This document shows positions 6,091 through 12,896 of a stretch of DNA of 21,952 bases, in pieces. How positions within the stretch are numbered: position 1 is the first letter of the stretch; each line of letters begins with the position of its first letter. Position numbers and translations under genes: made by a program. The stretch is from a virus. Below the pieces are notes generated by a model, which worked only from the letters and a program-made list of their open reading frames with translations, searched no databases and was not told the DNA's origin. The stretch is taken from positions 1 to 21,952 of IMG/VR virus record IMGVR_UViG_3300042472_000523; one strand, 5' to 3'.

Positions 6091-6620
6091 TACTTACAGA
6101 CAAAACAATCATCGACGAAATCGCCTTAAAAAACATCGTCATTGAGCCATTAATAGAAGCAAACATTGGTACTAATAGTGTAGATTTAACACTAAGCAAC
6201 ACTTTGCTAATGTACACCGATACTATTCTTGACACCAGGAAGAAGAATGCTTATGCACCTTTTATTATACCGGAAGAAGGAATGATTTTAAGACCAAATG
6301 TTTTATACCTTGCCTCAACAGTAGAATATACGGAGACCTTGCGCCATGTACCAATTATACAAGGGAAATCAAGCCTTGGAAGATTAGGATTATTTGTCCA
6401 TGTAACGGCAGGTTTTGGAGATGTGAACTTTAAAGGACACTGGACGCTGGAGCTTGTTTGTGTACAGCCAGTCAAAATATATCCTTACATGAAGATTGCA
6501 CAAATCTGCTATCATGACATATCTGAAATGCCTTACACCGATTATGCCTCAAAAGCCGATGCCAAGTATAAAGACCAAGGCAAAGATCCAGTAGCAAGTA
6601 AAAACTATTTAAACAGATAA
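6087..6620 (+). CDS. dcd: dCTP deaminase
   Basis: The enzyme deaminates dCTP to dUTP, feeding dUMP to ThyX. The 177 residues show the dUTPase/Dcd trimer fold motifs: an N-terminal ILTDKTIIDEI, then NIGTNSVDLTL (26-36), the signature GKSSLGRLGLFVHVTAGF (93-110), and DVNFKGHWTLEL (112-123) with Glu122 as the likely catalytic acid. The C-terminal KYKDQGKDPVASK (160-172) is the usual nucleotide-closing tail. I see no separate dUTPase in the window, so this protein could be bifunctional or rely on the host enzyme. Its start overlaps the previous stop (ATGA). Together with ThyX and the diphosphohydrolase it shifts the dNTP pool towards dTTP. Confidence 0.9.
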   Translation: MILTDKTIIDEIALKNIVIEPLIEANIGTNSVDLTLSNTLLMYTDTILDTRKKNAYAPFIIPEEGMILRPNVLYLASTVEYTETLRHVPIIQGKSSLGRLGLFVHVTAGFGDVNFKGHWTLELVCVQPVKIYPYMKIAQICYHDISEMPYTDYASKADAKYKDQGKDPVASKNYLNR

Positions 6621-6622
6621 TC

Positions 6623-6751
6623 ATGCTAACAGAACAAGAAAAACAGAAATTAGGCAAAGACATTGCACTTATTATTGTAGCCGCTGGAGGGTTGCTAACT
6701 CTTGCTTATGCCATTTTTTTTATTGTTGACACCTTAAAAAAATGGTACTAA
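6623..6751 (+). CDS. Tiny single-pass membrane protein
   Basis: A 42-residue frame starts 2 bases after the dcd stop and ends TAA at 6749-6751. It begins MLTEQEKQKLGKD, followed by one clear hydrophobic helix (IALIIVAAGGLLTLAYAIFF, residues 14-33) and a basic tail VDTLKKWY. The stop overlaps the next start (TAATG). The clean transmembrane topology and the coupled ends support a real gene. Function unknown; small phage membrane peptides often act in inhibition or lysis control, but nothing here is specific. Confidence 0.6.
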   Translation: MLTEQEKQKLGKDIALIIVAAGGLLTLAYAIFFIVDTLKKWY

Positions 6752-6939
6752 TGGAAGTTAAAACAAAGCGCTTTATAATAAAGTACAGAGAAGGAATTGT
6801 TAGTGTAGCTGCTAATGATGTGGCAGAGGCTATTGAAAGATTTAAAGAATTACGCATCGAAACAAGTGCAAAAGAGTTAACCATTGTGCCAGCAGATGAG
6901 ATGCACAAGCGCAGAGAAGAACTTTTCCGAAAGGAGTGA
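6751..6939 (+). CDS. Small basic protein, unknown
   Basis: From ATG 6751 (TAATG coupling with the preceding gene) the product has 62 residues: MEVKTKRFIIKYREG, then a beta-like IVSVAANDVAEAIERF, an EAIERFKELRIE helix, a second strand ELTIVPADE and a basic end MHKRREELFRKE. The beta-helix-beta pattern resembles a small alpha/beta domain that rearranges sensory or ribosome-associated signals, but no family is recognised. An ATG at 6742 would add only MVL. It is the last gene before a strong terminator. Confidence 0.65.
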   Translation: MEVKTKRFIIKYREGIVSVAANDVAEAIERFKELRIETSAKELTIVPADEMHKRREELFRKE

Positions 6940-6951
6940 TTAGTGGTTTGT

Positions 6952-6984
6952 AGTGGGAAGTAATTTATTTCCCACTTTTTTTTT
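6952..6984 (+). terminator. Strong intrinsic terminator ending the nucleotide operon
   Basis: A perfect 8-bp stem AGTGGGAA (6952-6959) pairs with TTCCCACT (6969-6976) around a 9-base loop and continues into nine T (6976-6984). It starts 12 bases past the stop of the previous gene and precedes the second palindromic promoter. Confidence 0.9.
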
Positions 6985-7001
6985 ATTTTATTATTATATA
7001 T

Positions 7002-7021
7002 AAATATACTTTGTATATTTG
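7002..7021 (+). promoter_or_regulatory. Promoter with perfect palindrome, copy 2
   Basis: AAATATAC (7002-7009), TTT, GTATATTT (7013-7020) is a perfect 8-bp inverted repeat with a 3-base spacer. Its right arm overlaps TATATTTG (7014-7021), an exact match to the Bacteroidetes -7 box TAnnTTTG. The start codon follows 31 bases later at 7052. Seventeen bases are identical to the element at 1397-1413. No clear -33 box is visible. The palindrome overlapping the -7 box is what an operator for a dimeric regulator would look like. Confidence 0.65.
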
Positions 7022-7051
7022 TTTATCATTAATCATTAAAACATCACAAAC

Positions 7052-7951
7052 ATGAAAAAGAATTTTAACAATCAGAACTTTGAATGGCTATTCCAGGACA
7101 TTACCTCCTCAATGCCAAAGATTATTTTTACAGGTATAATTTTAACATACCTTATTACCGCAGCTCTCAATGTGTACTTCCTTCCCCTTCCTCTGCTGCT
7201 ATCCATTCCTGCCTCTCTAATGCTCCAGTTTGGCAGATTTGCCGTTGTCTTTATTGATTTCCTTAATCCATCTGACAAGCGCAGTAAATACCCTCCGCGT
7301 GTTGCTGCCATTGCTACAGTAATAGCATTGTTGGAATTGTGGTTTAGTATTCAAGGACAAAGCACTGGCGCAGAGTTTTGGGCAATGTTTTTCTTCATTG
7401 GTGCTATTATTTGTTTTGGCTATGTTCTTGAAATACAGTTTATCGAAAAAGGCATAGAGGCATACGGCATAGGAGTAAAAGAGCCAAGGACAAGGAGGAG
7501 AGTAGTAAGGGAGGTAACTAAAACAAACATTAGTAGCACGCAGCCGATCAAGTTTACTATGGCCGTTTGCTTTATCTTGGCAGTTGGCTATTTACCAGCA
7601 CAGAACAATCATTTCTTTGCTTATAACACTATGAGCCTTGAAAAGATAGGAAATAAACAATTAGAAAGATGTTATTACAGTGAGGCAGATGACTCTTACA
7701 CAGTTGATACAATAACTTATGATATGTTATCCGGAATAAACCTTTGGGATGGATATTCAAGGACTACCTATGATAATACCATGTTCATGACCTACGGCAC
7801 ACAAAACTTTGAATACTTTCCATTGGCAGGTGTATGGAAGTATAAAAATAAATACTATGACTATTACGATTTACTAAAATTTGTGAGCAAATATGTTAAA
7901 CGTAACTTTCTAAATAAAAAAATAAATTATGGCAAAATTCGTAGGCATTGA
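7052..7951 (+). CDS. Polytopic membrane protein with a soluble C-terminal domain
   Basis: The 299-residue protein has about five hydrophobic segments: around residues 24-42 (IIFTGIILTYLITAALNVYF), 44-70 (PLPLLLSIPASLML onward), 85-103 (AAIATVIALLELWFSI), 109-130 (FWAMFFFIGAIICFGYVL) and 170-185 (AVCFILAVGYLPAQ). A basic cytoplasmic loop (EPRTRRRVVREV) lies at 144-155. The last 110 residues are Tyr/Asn-rich and probably beta-rich (YSEADDSYTVDTITYD, YFPLAGVWKYKNKYYDYYD). It has its own promoter and overlaps the RuvC-like gene by 23 bases. I do not recognise the family. An early phage protein of this size in the membrane is a candidate for superinfection exclusion or host modification, as inference. 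Confidence 0.75.
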   Translation: MKKNFNNQNFEWLFQDITSSMPKIIFTGIILTYLITAALNVYFLPLPLLLSIPASLMLQFGRFAVVFIDFLNPSDKRSKYPPRVAAIATVIALLELWFSIQGQSTGAEFWAMFFFIGAIICFGYVLEIQFIEKGIEAYGIGVKEPRTRRRVVREVTKTNISSTQPIKFTMAVCFILAVGYLPAQNNHFFAYNTMSLEKIGNKQLERCYYSEADDSYTVDTITYDMLSGINLWDGYSRTTYDNTMFMTYGTQNFEYFPLAGVWKYKNKYYDYYDLLKFVSKYVKRNFLNKKINYGKIRRH

Positions 7952-8387
7952 CCCATCTATGAGGCTTAACGGATTTGCCGTTTGTATTATTGATGAGGAT
8001 AAAGTTTATTTTGGAAAGTACAAAAAACTTGCCGACTGGGCAAAAGACGCATTGACCTGGGCAACAGATATAAAAGTAGTAGTCGAAGATTCTTCTTTGC
8101 AAAATATTACTTTTAGAAAATATGTCGATGGAAGGGCAAGGACAAAGATTAGTCGAAATGTCGGCATGAATCAAGGAGCCAGTAGATTTACTATTGATTG
8201 GTTGGAATTGTACGGCCATACAGTTAAAGGAATATCACCACAGGATAAAGGCAGCAAATGGACATTGGATTATGCCATGTCCGTAATTAAAGGAATGAAA
8301 CTCGAAGTGACTGGAAACAAAAAATTATCACAAGATGAAATTGACGCATTTCAATTAGCGTTAATATCAAAAGCATATTTCAAATGA
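7929..8387 (+). CDS. RuvC-like Holliday junction resolvase
   Basis: The 152-residue protein has the RNase H-like fold acid pattern of RuvC: GIDPSMRLNGFAV with Asp8, VVVEDSS with Glu53, and SQDEIDAFQLAL with Asp139 as the probable C-terminal catalytic acid (Asp136 is near). The expected role is resolving branched DNA during phage replication and packaging. The length fits RuvC (about 150-180 residues). The start at 7929 follows an A-rich leader inside the end of the membrane-protein gene. It overlaps the next gene by 4 bases (ATGA). I leave the gene symbol blank because phage resolvases of this kind are divergent. Confidence 0.85.
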   Translation: MAKFVGIDPSMRLNGFAVCIIDEDKVYFGKYKKLADWAKDALTWATDIKVVVEDSSLQNITFRKYVDGRARTKISRNVGMNQGASRFTIDWLELYGHTVKGISPQDKGSKWTLDYAMSVIKGMKLEVTGNKKLSQDEIDAFQLALISKAYFK

Positions 8388-8560
8388 TACAGGAAAAAGT
8401 AATTAGGAAACGTCTTAACAATCTTGAACAAATATACATAGCCGAATCAATGAAGGATCGGAGAAAACAAGATAAATGGTTTATGGGCATTATTGAACAT
8501 CGCATGAAACAAGAGAAAACTAAACTCACACTACTAAAAATTGGAACACATGGCTGCTAA
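8384..8560 (+). CDS. Small basic helical protein, unknown
   Basis: A 58-residue frame starts at the ATGA overlapping the RuvC-like stop and ends TAA at 8558-8560. It begins MIQEKVIRKRLNNLEQIYIA and contains SMKDRRKQDKWFMGIIEHRM; it is very basic and helical throughout. It overlaps the next gene by 11 bases. The coupled ends support translation. Its charge and position next to the resolvase suggest a DNA- or protein-binding accessory role, as inference. Confidence 0.6.
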   Translation: MIQEKVIRKRLNNLEQIYIAESMKDRRKQDKWFMGIIEHRMKQEKTKLTLLKIGTHGC

Positions 8561-8843
8561 AAACTATGGACTGGATAAAAAGCAGATAGCACTTTGTGAT
8601 GCTATGATAGCAAAGTATCCAAAAGGAATAAAGACAAATAATGTCGTATCCTCCGCATCAACACTTGTATCTTTTTATAATTCAAAAGATGAAAGAAACA
8701 AACAATTTTACCAGTATATGAATCCGGAAAGAATGGTATCTTTGTTATGGCAGGTAGTTAAAATAAACAACGAGAAAGAGGATGTCAAAGAATCTGCCGT
8801 TAGATTATTAAATAAGTTATTGCAGGATATAGTTGTTAATTAG
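8550..8843 (+). CDS. Unknown protein, last plus-strand gene
   Basis: From ATG 8550 the product has 97 residues, beginning MAAKNYGLDKKQIALCDAMI. A TTG at 8541 in the same frame is less likely, since the ATG is present 9 bases on. The protein is helical with a central YQYMNPERMVSLLWQVVKI and a C-terminal VKESAVRLLNKLLQDIV. Segment AKYPKGIKTNNVVSSASTLV looks like a loop. No motif is recognised. It ends the early strand 27 bases before the convergent terminator. Confidence 0.65.
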   Translation: MAAKNYGLDKKQIALCDAMIAKYPKGIKTNNVVSSASTLVSFYNSKDERNKQFYQYMNPERMVSLLWQVVKINNEKEDVKESAVRLLNKLLQDIVVN

Positions 8844-8870
8844 TGTTTGTTGATGTTTAAGGTGTTTAAG

Positions 8871-8900
8871 AGGCGCAAGAGAGATACTTGCGCCTTTTTT
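8871..8900 (+). terminator. Terminator between convergent early and late halves
   Basis: A perfect 9-bp stem AGGCGCAAG (8871-8879) pairs with CTTGCGCCT (8887-8895) around a 7-base loop and is followed by six T on the plus strand (8895-8900). It lies 27 bases past the last plus-strand gene and touches the stop of the minus-strand amidase (8899-8901). Read from the minus strand the hairpin is intact but lacks a good T-tract, so it mainly stops plus-strand transcription and may protect the 3' end of the late mRNA. Confidence 0.9.
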
Positions 8901-9561
8901 ATTCCCATTGTACACCTTGCTGCACAGCGTAGTCTAAGATGCCCTTTGCGTGCGCTTTAGCAATACTCTGCTGCCAAGACAAATCAATCATTAAACCAGC
9001 ATCAGAATAATTGGTAAAGAATCCATTCTCAGACAACACCGCAGGCATTGACACATTGGTAAGCATGGTAAACCTTGCCTCCCTATCCAAATCTCCATCT
9101 AAATAATCAGCTCTATGCACCCAGCCTGGTGTAGCATTTTTCACCTGCTCCCCGATGCAAGTTGCAAGGAGATCCGCTTTTGTTTCTCCTGGTGATGTAA
9201 ATATCTCCCATCCTCTGGCAGTTGTTGCTGCGGCAGCATTGCCATGAATAGAAACAAGTACAGAGTGTTTGGCTACCGATGCGTAGGAGTTGGCAAGTTG
9301 GCAGCGTTTATTCAATGTTGTGTCATTGATAGGCTCGTATATCTTTTTAACTTTAAAGCCATAGTCAAGAAGGTACTGCTCTAAATAGTTAGCTAAAGAG
9401 CGATTAAACACTCCCTCAAAAAACCATCCATAGGAATGAAACTTGCCTGTGCGATGTTGGTAGCACTTTGAAGGATAGGTAACATATTTCTCTGGGCCCG
9501 TTCCGTTTCTCATGCCACCATGCCCGGCATCAAGGCATATTAAAAATTCATTTGCTTTCAT
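8899..9561 (-). CDS. N-acetylmuramoyl-L-alanine amidase, phage endolysin (Amidase_3)
   Basis: The enzyme cleaves the bond between muramic acid and the peptide stem of peptidoglycan, releasing phage at lysis. The 220 residues show the zinc and catalytic motifs of Amidase_3: LDAGHGG with His14, FEGVFNR with Glu49, SIHGNA with His106, and SENGFF with Glu178. There is no signal peptide, so export must depend on the holin encoded upstream. There is also no cell-wall-binding domain: nearly the whole length is catalytic, usual for Gram-negative hosts. A hairpin lies just before its start. It is the last gene of the late operon. Confidence 0.93.
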   Translation of the reverse strand: MKANEFLICLDAGHGGMRNGTGPEKYVTYPSKCYQHRTGKFHSYGWFFEGVFNRSLANYLEQYLLDYGFKVKKIYEPINDTTLNKRCQLANSYASVAKHSVLVSIHGNAAAATTARGWEIFTSPGETKADLLATCIGEQVKNATPGWVHRADYLDGDLDREARFTMLTNVSMPAVLSENGFFTNYSDAGLMIDLSWQQSIAKAHAKGILDYAVQQGVQWE

Positions 9562-9574
9562 ATTTTATATTTTT

Positions 9575-9604
9575 AAGGGGATAAGAAATTAATCCTATCC
9601 CCTT
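9575..9604 (-). promoter_or_regulatory. Hairpin just upstream of the endolysin start
   Basis: AAGGGGATA (9575-9583) and TATCCCCTT (9596-9604) form a perfect 9-bp stem with a 12-base loop. In the minus-strand transcript it lies 13 bases before the amidase ATG and is followed by A-rich rather than T-rich sequence, so it is a poor terminator. It more likely stabilises a processed mRNA end or controls translation of the lysin. Confidence 0.5.
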
Positions 9605-9630
9605 GGCACTAAGGTAGCGATTCTCTGCGC

Positions 9631-9924
9631 CTATAATTTAAAACCAATAAGGGCAAAAGCCGCGCTTATCAATGATAGCTTTGCAGGTAATTTTACTTCA
9701 ATCTCCTTCCCAGCACATTCGCGGCTTGTTTCTTTAATTTTATCCCAAATGATTTGAGCAAGTTGGATATATTCACGCCAAGTAAATTTCACTTTGTTTC
9801 CCTCAAGATGAACATTAATTTCACTTGCAAGTTCCGCAAAGTTCATTGAGTAACAAGCGATGTCACCCATTGGTGATTTTATTCCGTCTGCACTTTTTAA
9901 TGCTTCTTTTAAATTAGTCTGCAT
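9631..9924 (-). CDS. Small unknown protein of the lysis region
   Basis: The 97-residue protein begins MQTNLKEALKSADGIKSPMG. The middle is helical (MNFAELASEINVHLEG, REYIQLAQIIWDKIKET), and the C-terminus has a short hydrophobic stretch (LSLISAAFALIGFKL) that could touch the membrane. It lies between holin and amidase, 10 bases after the holin gene. The position suggests a lysis regulator or accessory, but no lipobox, signal peptide or spanin-like feature is visible, so the function stays unknown. Confidence 0.65.
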   Translation of the reverse strand: MQTNLKEALKSADGIKSPMGDIACYSMNFAELASEINVHLEGNKVKFTWREYIQLAQIIWDKIKETSRECAGKEIEVKLPAKLSLISAAFALIGFKL

Positions 9925-9934
9925 ATTATTTATT

Positions 9935-10339
9935 TTAACGATTAAAAAAACGTGTGATTAAAACGCCCAGATTTACACCCGTGATACGTTTTATATTTTC
10001 CGAAATGGAATATAACTCCACCGTTGCAATTAAAAACGCTGCCATGTATGTAATGTTAAAAGGAAGGCTAAAAGTATTTCTTGCACCTTCAAAAATAAGG
10101 ATAGCACAAAAATACACTACTATTTTTTCTATTGTCCGATAAAGTCCACGGCTATTTATCTTTTGCCCTTCCTTTTTTGCAGCCATGATTCCCGTTCCCA
10201 TGTCCGCAAAAACAACGAAGATTGTAAAAATCAAAAATCCTTTAATCGGAACAAAAAATGAAAATATCCAGCCGCAACAAATGGCGTATGTTATTTTTTC
10301 CCACCCAAGGTGCAAAAGATTGATTAAAGTTGTTTTCAT
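9935..10339 (-). CDS. Holin, phage holin family 4
   Basis: Holins form membrane pores at a set time and let the endolysin reach the cell wall. The 134 residues contain three to four hydrophobic segments (about 15-52, 72-86, 94-110), the family's conserved DMGTGIMAAKKEGQKINSRG (46-65) and RTIEKIVVYFCAIL, and a C-terminal ELYSISENIKRITG that matches the VE..S..EN motif. This is the phage_holin_4_1 type. It overlaps the upstream gene by 4 bases and sits two genes before the amidase, forming a standard lysis cassette. Confidence 0.88.
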   Translation of the reverse strand: MKTTLINLLHLGWEKITYAICCGWIFSFFVPIKGFLIFTIFVVFADMGTGIMAAKKEGQKINSRGLYRTIEKIVVYFCAILIFEGARNTFSLPFNITYMAAFLIATVELYSISENIKRITGVNLGVLITRFFNR

Positions 10340-10947
10340 CGTGTTGCAGATATTCTTCGGAGGTTTATTTTACCATCCTGTGAAACGTATAATTTTCTCC
10401 CTTCATCCCAATACAAATCAAGAAAGCTACCTGTCGTTGGGTAACTTGTAAGGCGTATCATATTCTTTCCAAATCCAAACATTGTCCGCGCCGCCGTTGC
10501 TTCCACTGTGTATCTTAGTACCTTATTTGCCGTGATTGTAAATGTAATCGGAACGTTGTTAATAACCCATTTAAACTTATCATTTGAAAGAAATTCAAAG
10601 GTACGCACGCCCAATGTATCAATAGGACTTTTGCCCGTGATTGATTCAATGCCTGCATTCTCCCTTATCGCTCCAGTTGTTTCCTTGCCATAAAAATATG
10701 AACCATTCACAAAGTTGGCAAAACTGTTTGCCGTGCTTTCAAACTTTTGCAACGCTGATAAGTAAAATTGAGCCGTGTCACCAATCATTGTCATTTTTTC
10801 ATAGTAAGATTCATCATCATACTCAATTCTGTTTACTAAGTAAAATTTTCCGTTTAACGGCAAAACATAAGTCGTATCAAAAACCTGATTTTGAGCCATT
10901 GTAAAGCTGGAGTAAAACAAGGCTATGAAATAAATAATTCTTTTCAT
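10336..10947 (-). CDS. Secreted protein of unknown function
   Basis: The 203-residue protein has a clear Sec signal peptide, MKRIIYFIALFYSSFTMAQ, with likely cleavage after Ala18 leaving an N-terminal Gln, as in many Bacteroidetes secreted proteins. The mature part is mixed beta (TYVLPLNGKFYLVNRIEYDD, WVINNVPITFTITANKVLRY) and ends in a basic RRISATR. No lipobox, so not a lipoprotein. It sits between the fibre genes and the holin. Roles such as periplasmic lysis helper or fibre-associated factor are possible; I cannot choose. Confidence 0.7.
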   Translation of the reverse strand: MKRIIYFIALFYSSFTMAQNQVFDTTYVLPLNGKFYLVNRIEYDDESYYEKMTMIGDTAQFYLSALQKFESTANSFANFVNGSYFYGKETTGAIRENAGIESITGKSPIDTLGVRTFEFLSNDKFKWVINNVPITFTITANKVLRYTVEATAARTMFGFGKNMIRLTSYPTTGSFLDLYWDEGRKLYVSQDGKINLRRISATR

Positions 10948-10957
10948 TATGATAAAT

Positions 10958-12886
10958 TTATTTTGTTACGAATACTTTAAATAATGCTGAAGCTGGGTCA
11001 ACTGTACCACTTGAATAATTATTAAATCTTACCGTCACCGTGTTTGCGGTTGATACCCATGCAGTATAACACGTATTTGCATTCACAGCACCATTGGGAA
11101 CGCCAAGGGACACAACGTCACCGTCTGCCGCGCCTGTTACTGTAATTGTTAAATCAGCTGATAACAAAGTTGTAGTTGATGGAAAATTCAATGTTGCTGA
11201 ACCTGTTAATCCGTGGTTGACTGTGTGTCTTGTTGTAGATGGGGAAAAGAAAAGATTTGTTCCATTAAATTCCATCGATCCAGCCTCAGCGGTTGTAAGA
11301 TTAACACCACTTGTAAATTTTAATGGTGCGGTGGATGCCGTTGCCGTGCCTGCTACAAGGTGAAGGCGTGCGGTAGGAGTGTTAACGGCTATACCTACAT
11401 TACCTGCTATGGTTGTTCCCGTGCCACTTGCACCTGTTATAAATAAAGCATTTTGATAAACACCTTGATATGAGCCATCTTGAACAGGTAAATCAAGGTA
11501 ACTGCCAATAACTACGTTGCGAGTGGCTGTAGACCTAATATTATCAGCTGCAAATGCACCTATCGCAATATTATCTGAGCCTGTCAATGATTCGCTGGGG
11601 TTATAAAGTGCACTTTCACCAGTAGCTATATTATTACTTCCTGTTGTATTACCTCGAAGTGCACTTACACCATTAGCAACATTTTTACTTCCTGTTGTAT
11701 TATTTCGAAGTGCACTTGAGCCATTAGCAACATTAAGATTTCCTGTTGTATTATTTAGAAGTGCATTTACACCATTAGCTATATTTTCAGAACCTGTTGT
11801 ATTATTTTGAAGTGCGCTTTGACCATTAGCAACATTACCATCTCCTGTTGTATTATTTAGAAGTGCGCCTGCACCATTAGCCACATTATTACTTCCTGTT
11901 GTATTAGCTCGAAGTGCACTTACACCATTAGCAACATTACTAATACCTTTTGTATTATTTTGAAGTGCGCTTTGACCATTTGCTACATTGTTACTTCCTG
12001 TTGTATTAGCTCGAAGTGCATTTACACCAATAGCTGCATTATTACTTCCTGTTGTATAAATTGCACCTCCACCAAAAGCAAATGTTGTGCTATTTGGCAT
12101 TCTTAATGAACTATACAAAGTTGCAGATCCATCGTCTTGCCCTGCAAATAAAACAGGCGCAGGATTTGATATTTGGACGACTGTAATATCGTCAAGATTT
12201 CCCGTAAATGATGAAGTAGTAAATCGAAAACCACCTGTTGCGATTGTTGGTAATAATAAAATTACGTTTGCCGTTGCATTTTGTGTTGGTAAAGCTAAAC
12301 TCACATTACCAAAAGCTACTGTTAATGTTCCAGCTGTATAACCTGTAAGCGTGTATGTAATTTCATACGCATTGCCACTTGTAACGGTTAATGAAGGCGT
12401 GTAAGTTAAATCTCCCGTTGCTGCCGTTGCTACTGCCTGTGTTCCGTTAAATGTCCAACCTGTGCCACGCGTCCAATTTGTCGTATCAGCTGCAAAGCCT
12501 TGCGTGGTGACAATCGCTGCCCTTGATGGCTCTTGACTGTTTTTTAAAATTAAATTTGAGGTTAATGTCTTAGCACCATTTACCGTTTGTGCGCCATAAG
12601 TGTTAACGTATGCTATGGATGTTGTATCACCGCCACCTGCCACGCTCCAAACATTTGTATTTATTTTATAATGAAAAAACCTGTTGTTTACCGTATCAAG
12701 AATGATGTACGCACTTGTATCGCTAAATGGTGTAATGACATTTGTGTCAGCCGCTAAGCCTCGATACACCAGCCCATCGGCAGTACTCTGTTCTCCGAGC
12801 GTTATCTTTTGATTACCATTGCTCGGGTACTGTGCCCATGCAAGACAAGGCAAAAGGAAGAGGAAGAGGAAAAGGAGTTGTTTCAT
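10958..12886 (-). CDS. Repeat-rich tail-fibre/adhesin-like protein with signal peptide
   Basis: The 642-residue protein starts with MKQLLFLFLFLLPCLAWAQ, a strong Sec signal with A-Q cleavage. Residues 28-86 (ITLGEQS... YRGLAADT ... VWSVAGG) resemble the N-terminal module of the 12897-16637 protein. Residues 130-240 form a jelly-roll-like module (TRGTGWTFNGTQ, LTVTSGNAYEI, SSFTGNLDDITVVQ) shared with the tail-tip protein. Residues 290-425 are eight 17-residue repeats of the AL-NNTTGS-NVANG type, like YadA-head beta rolls. A C-terminal fibre domain follows, with NVGIAVNTPTARLHLVAG and a SMEFNGTNLFFSP segment common in phage fibres. The likely role is host receptor binding, with trimer formation inferred. 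There is no S74 peptidase chaperone motif. Confidence 0.75.
   Translation of the reverse strand: MKQLLFLFLFLLPCLAWAQYPSNGNQKITLGEQSTADGLVYRGLAADTNVITPFSDTSAYIILDTVNNRFFHYKINTNVWSVAGGGDTTSIAYVNTYGAQTVNGAKTLTSNLILKNSQEPSRAAIVTTQGFAADTTNWTRGTGWTFNGTQAVATAATGDLTYTPSLTVTSGNAYEITYTLTGYTAGTLTVAFGNVSLALPTQNATANVILLLPTIATGGFRFTTSSFTGNLDDITVVQISNPAPVLFAGQDDGSATLYSSLRMPNSTTFAFGGGAIYTTGSNNAAIGVNALRANTTGSNNVANGQSALQNNTKGISNVANGVSALRANTTGSNNVANGAGALLNNTTGDGNVANGQSALQNNTTGSENIANGVNALLNNTTGNLNVANGSSALRNNTTGSKNVANGVSALRGNTTGSNNIATGESALYNPSESLTGSDNIAIGAFAADNIRSTATRNVVIGSYLDLPVQDGSYQGVYQNALFITGASGTGTTIAGNVGIAVNTPTARLHLVAGTATASTAPLKFTSGVNLTTAEAGSMEFNGTNLFFSPSTTRHTVNHGLTGSATLNFPSTTTLLSADLTITVTGAADGDVVSLGVPNGAVNANTCYTAWVSTANTVTVRFNNYSSGTVDPASALFKVFVTK
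11612..12019 (-). repeat. Eight 51-bp tandem repeats encoding 17-residue units
   Basis: Within the 642-residue protein, eight consecutive units of 17 codons cover residues 290-425. The consensus is AL-x-NNTTGS-x-NVANG-x-S. Units vary at three or four positions, while the DNA keeps recurrent blocks such as CATTAGC and GTTGTATTA. More degenerate copies flank both ends (GSNNAAIG, GSDNIAIG). The phase matches the codon frame, so this is a protein repeat, not a CRISPR array. Confidence 0.9.
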
Positions 12887-12896
12887 GTTTATGTTT

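Noticed and set aside
7896-8219. Minus-strand 107-residue frame
   Set aside because: It is antisense to the RuvC-like gene, whose motifs are clear, and has no recognisable features.
11612-12019. Regular 51-bp repeats as a possible CRISPR array
   Set aside because: The repeats stay in codon phase within one long frame and encode a recurring protein motif; there are no conserved repeats separated by unrelated spacers.
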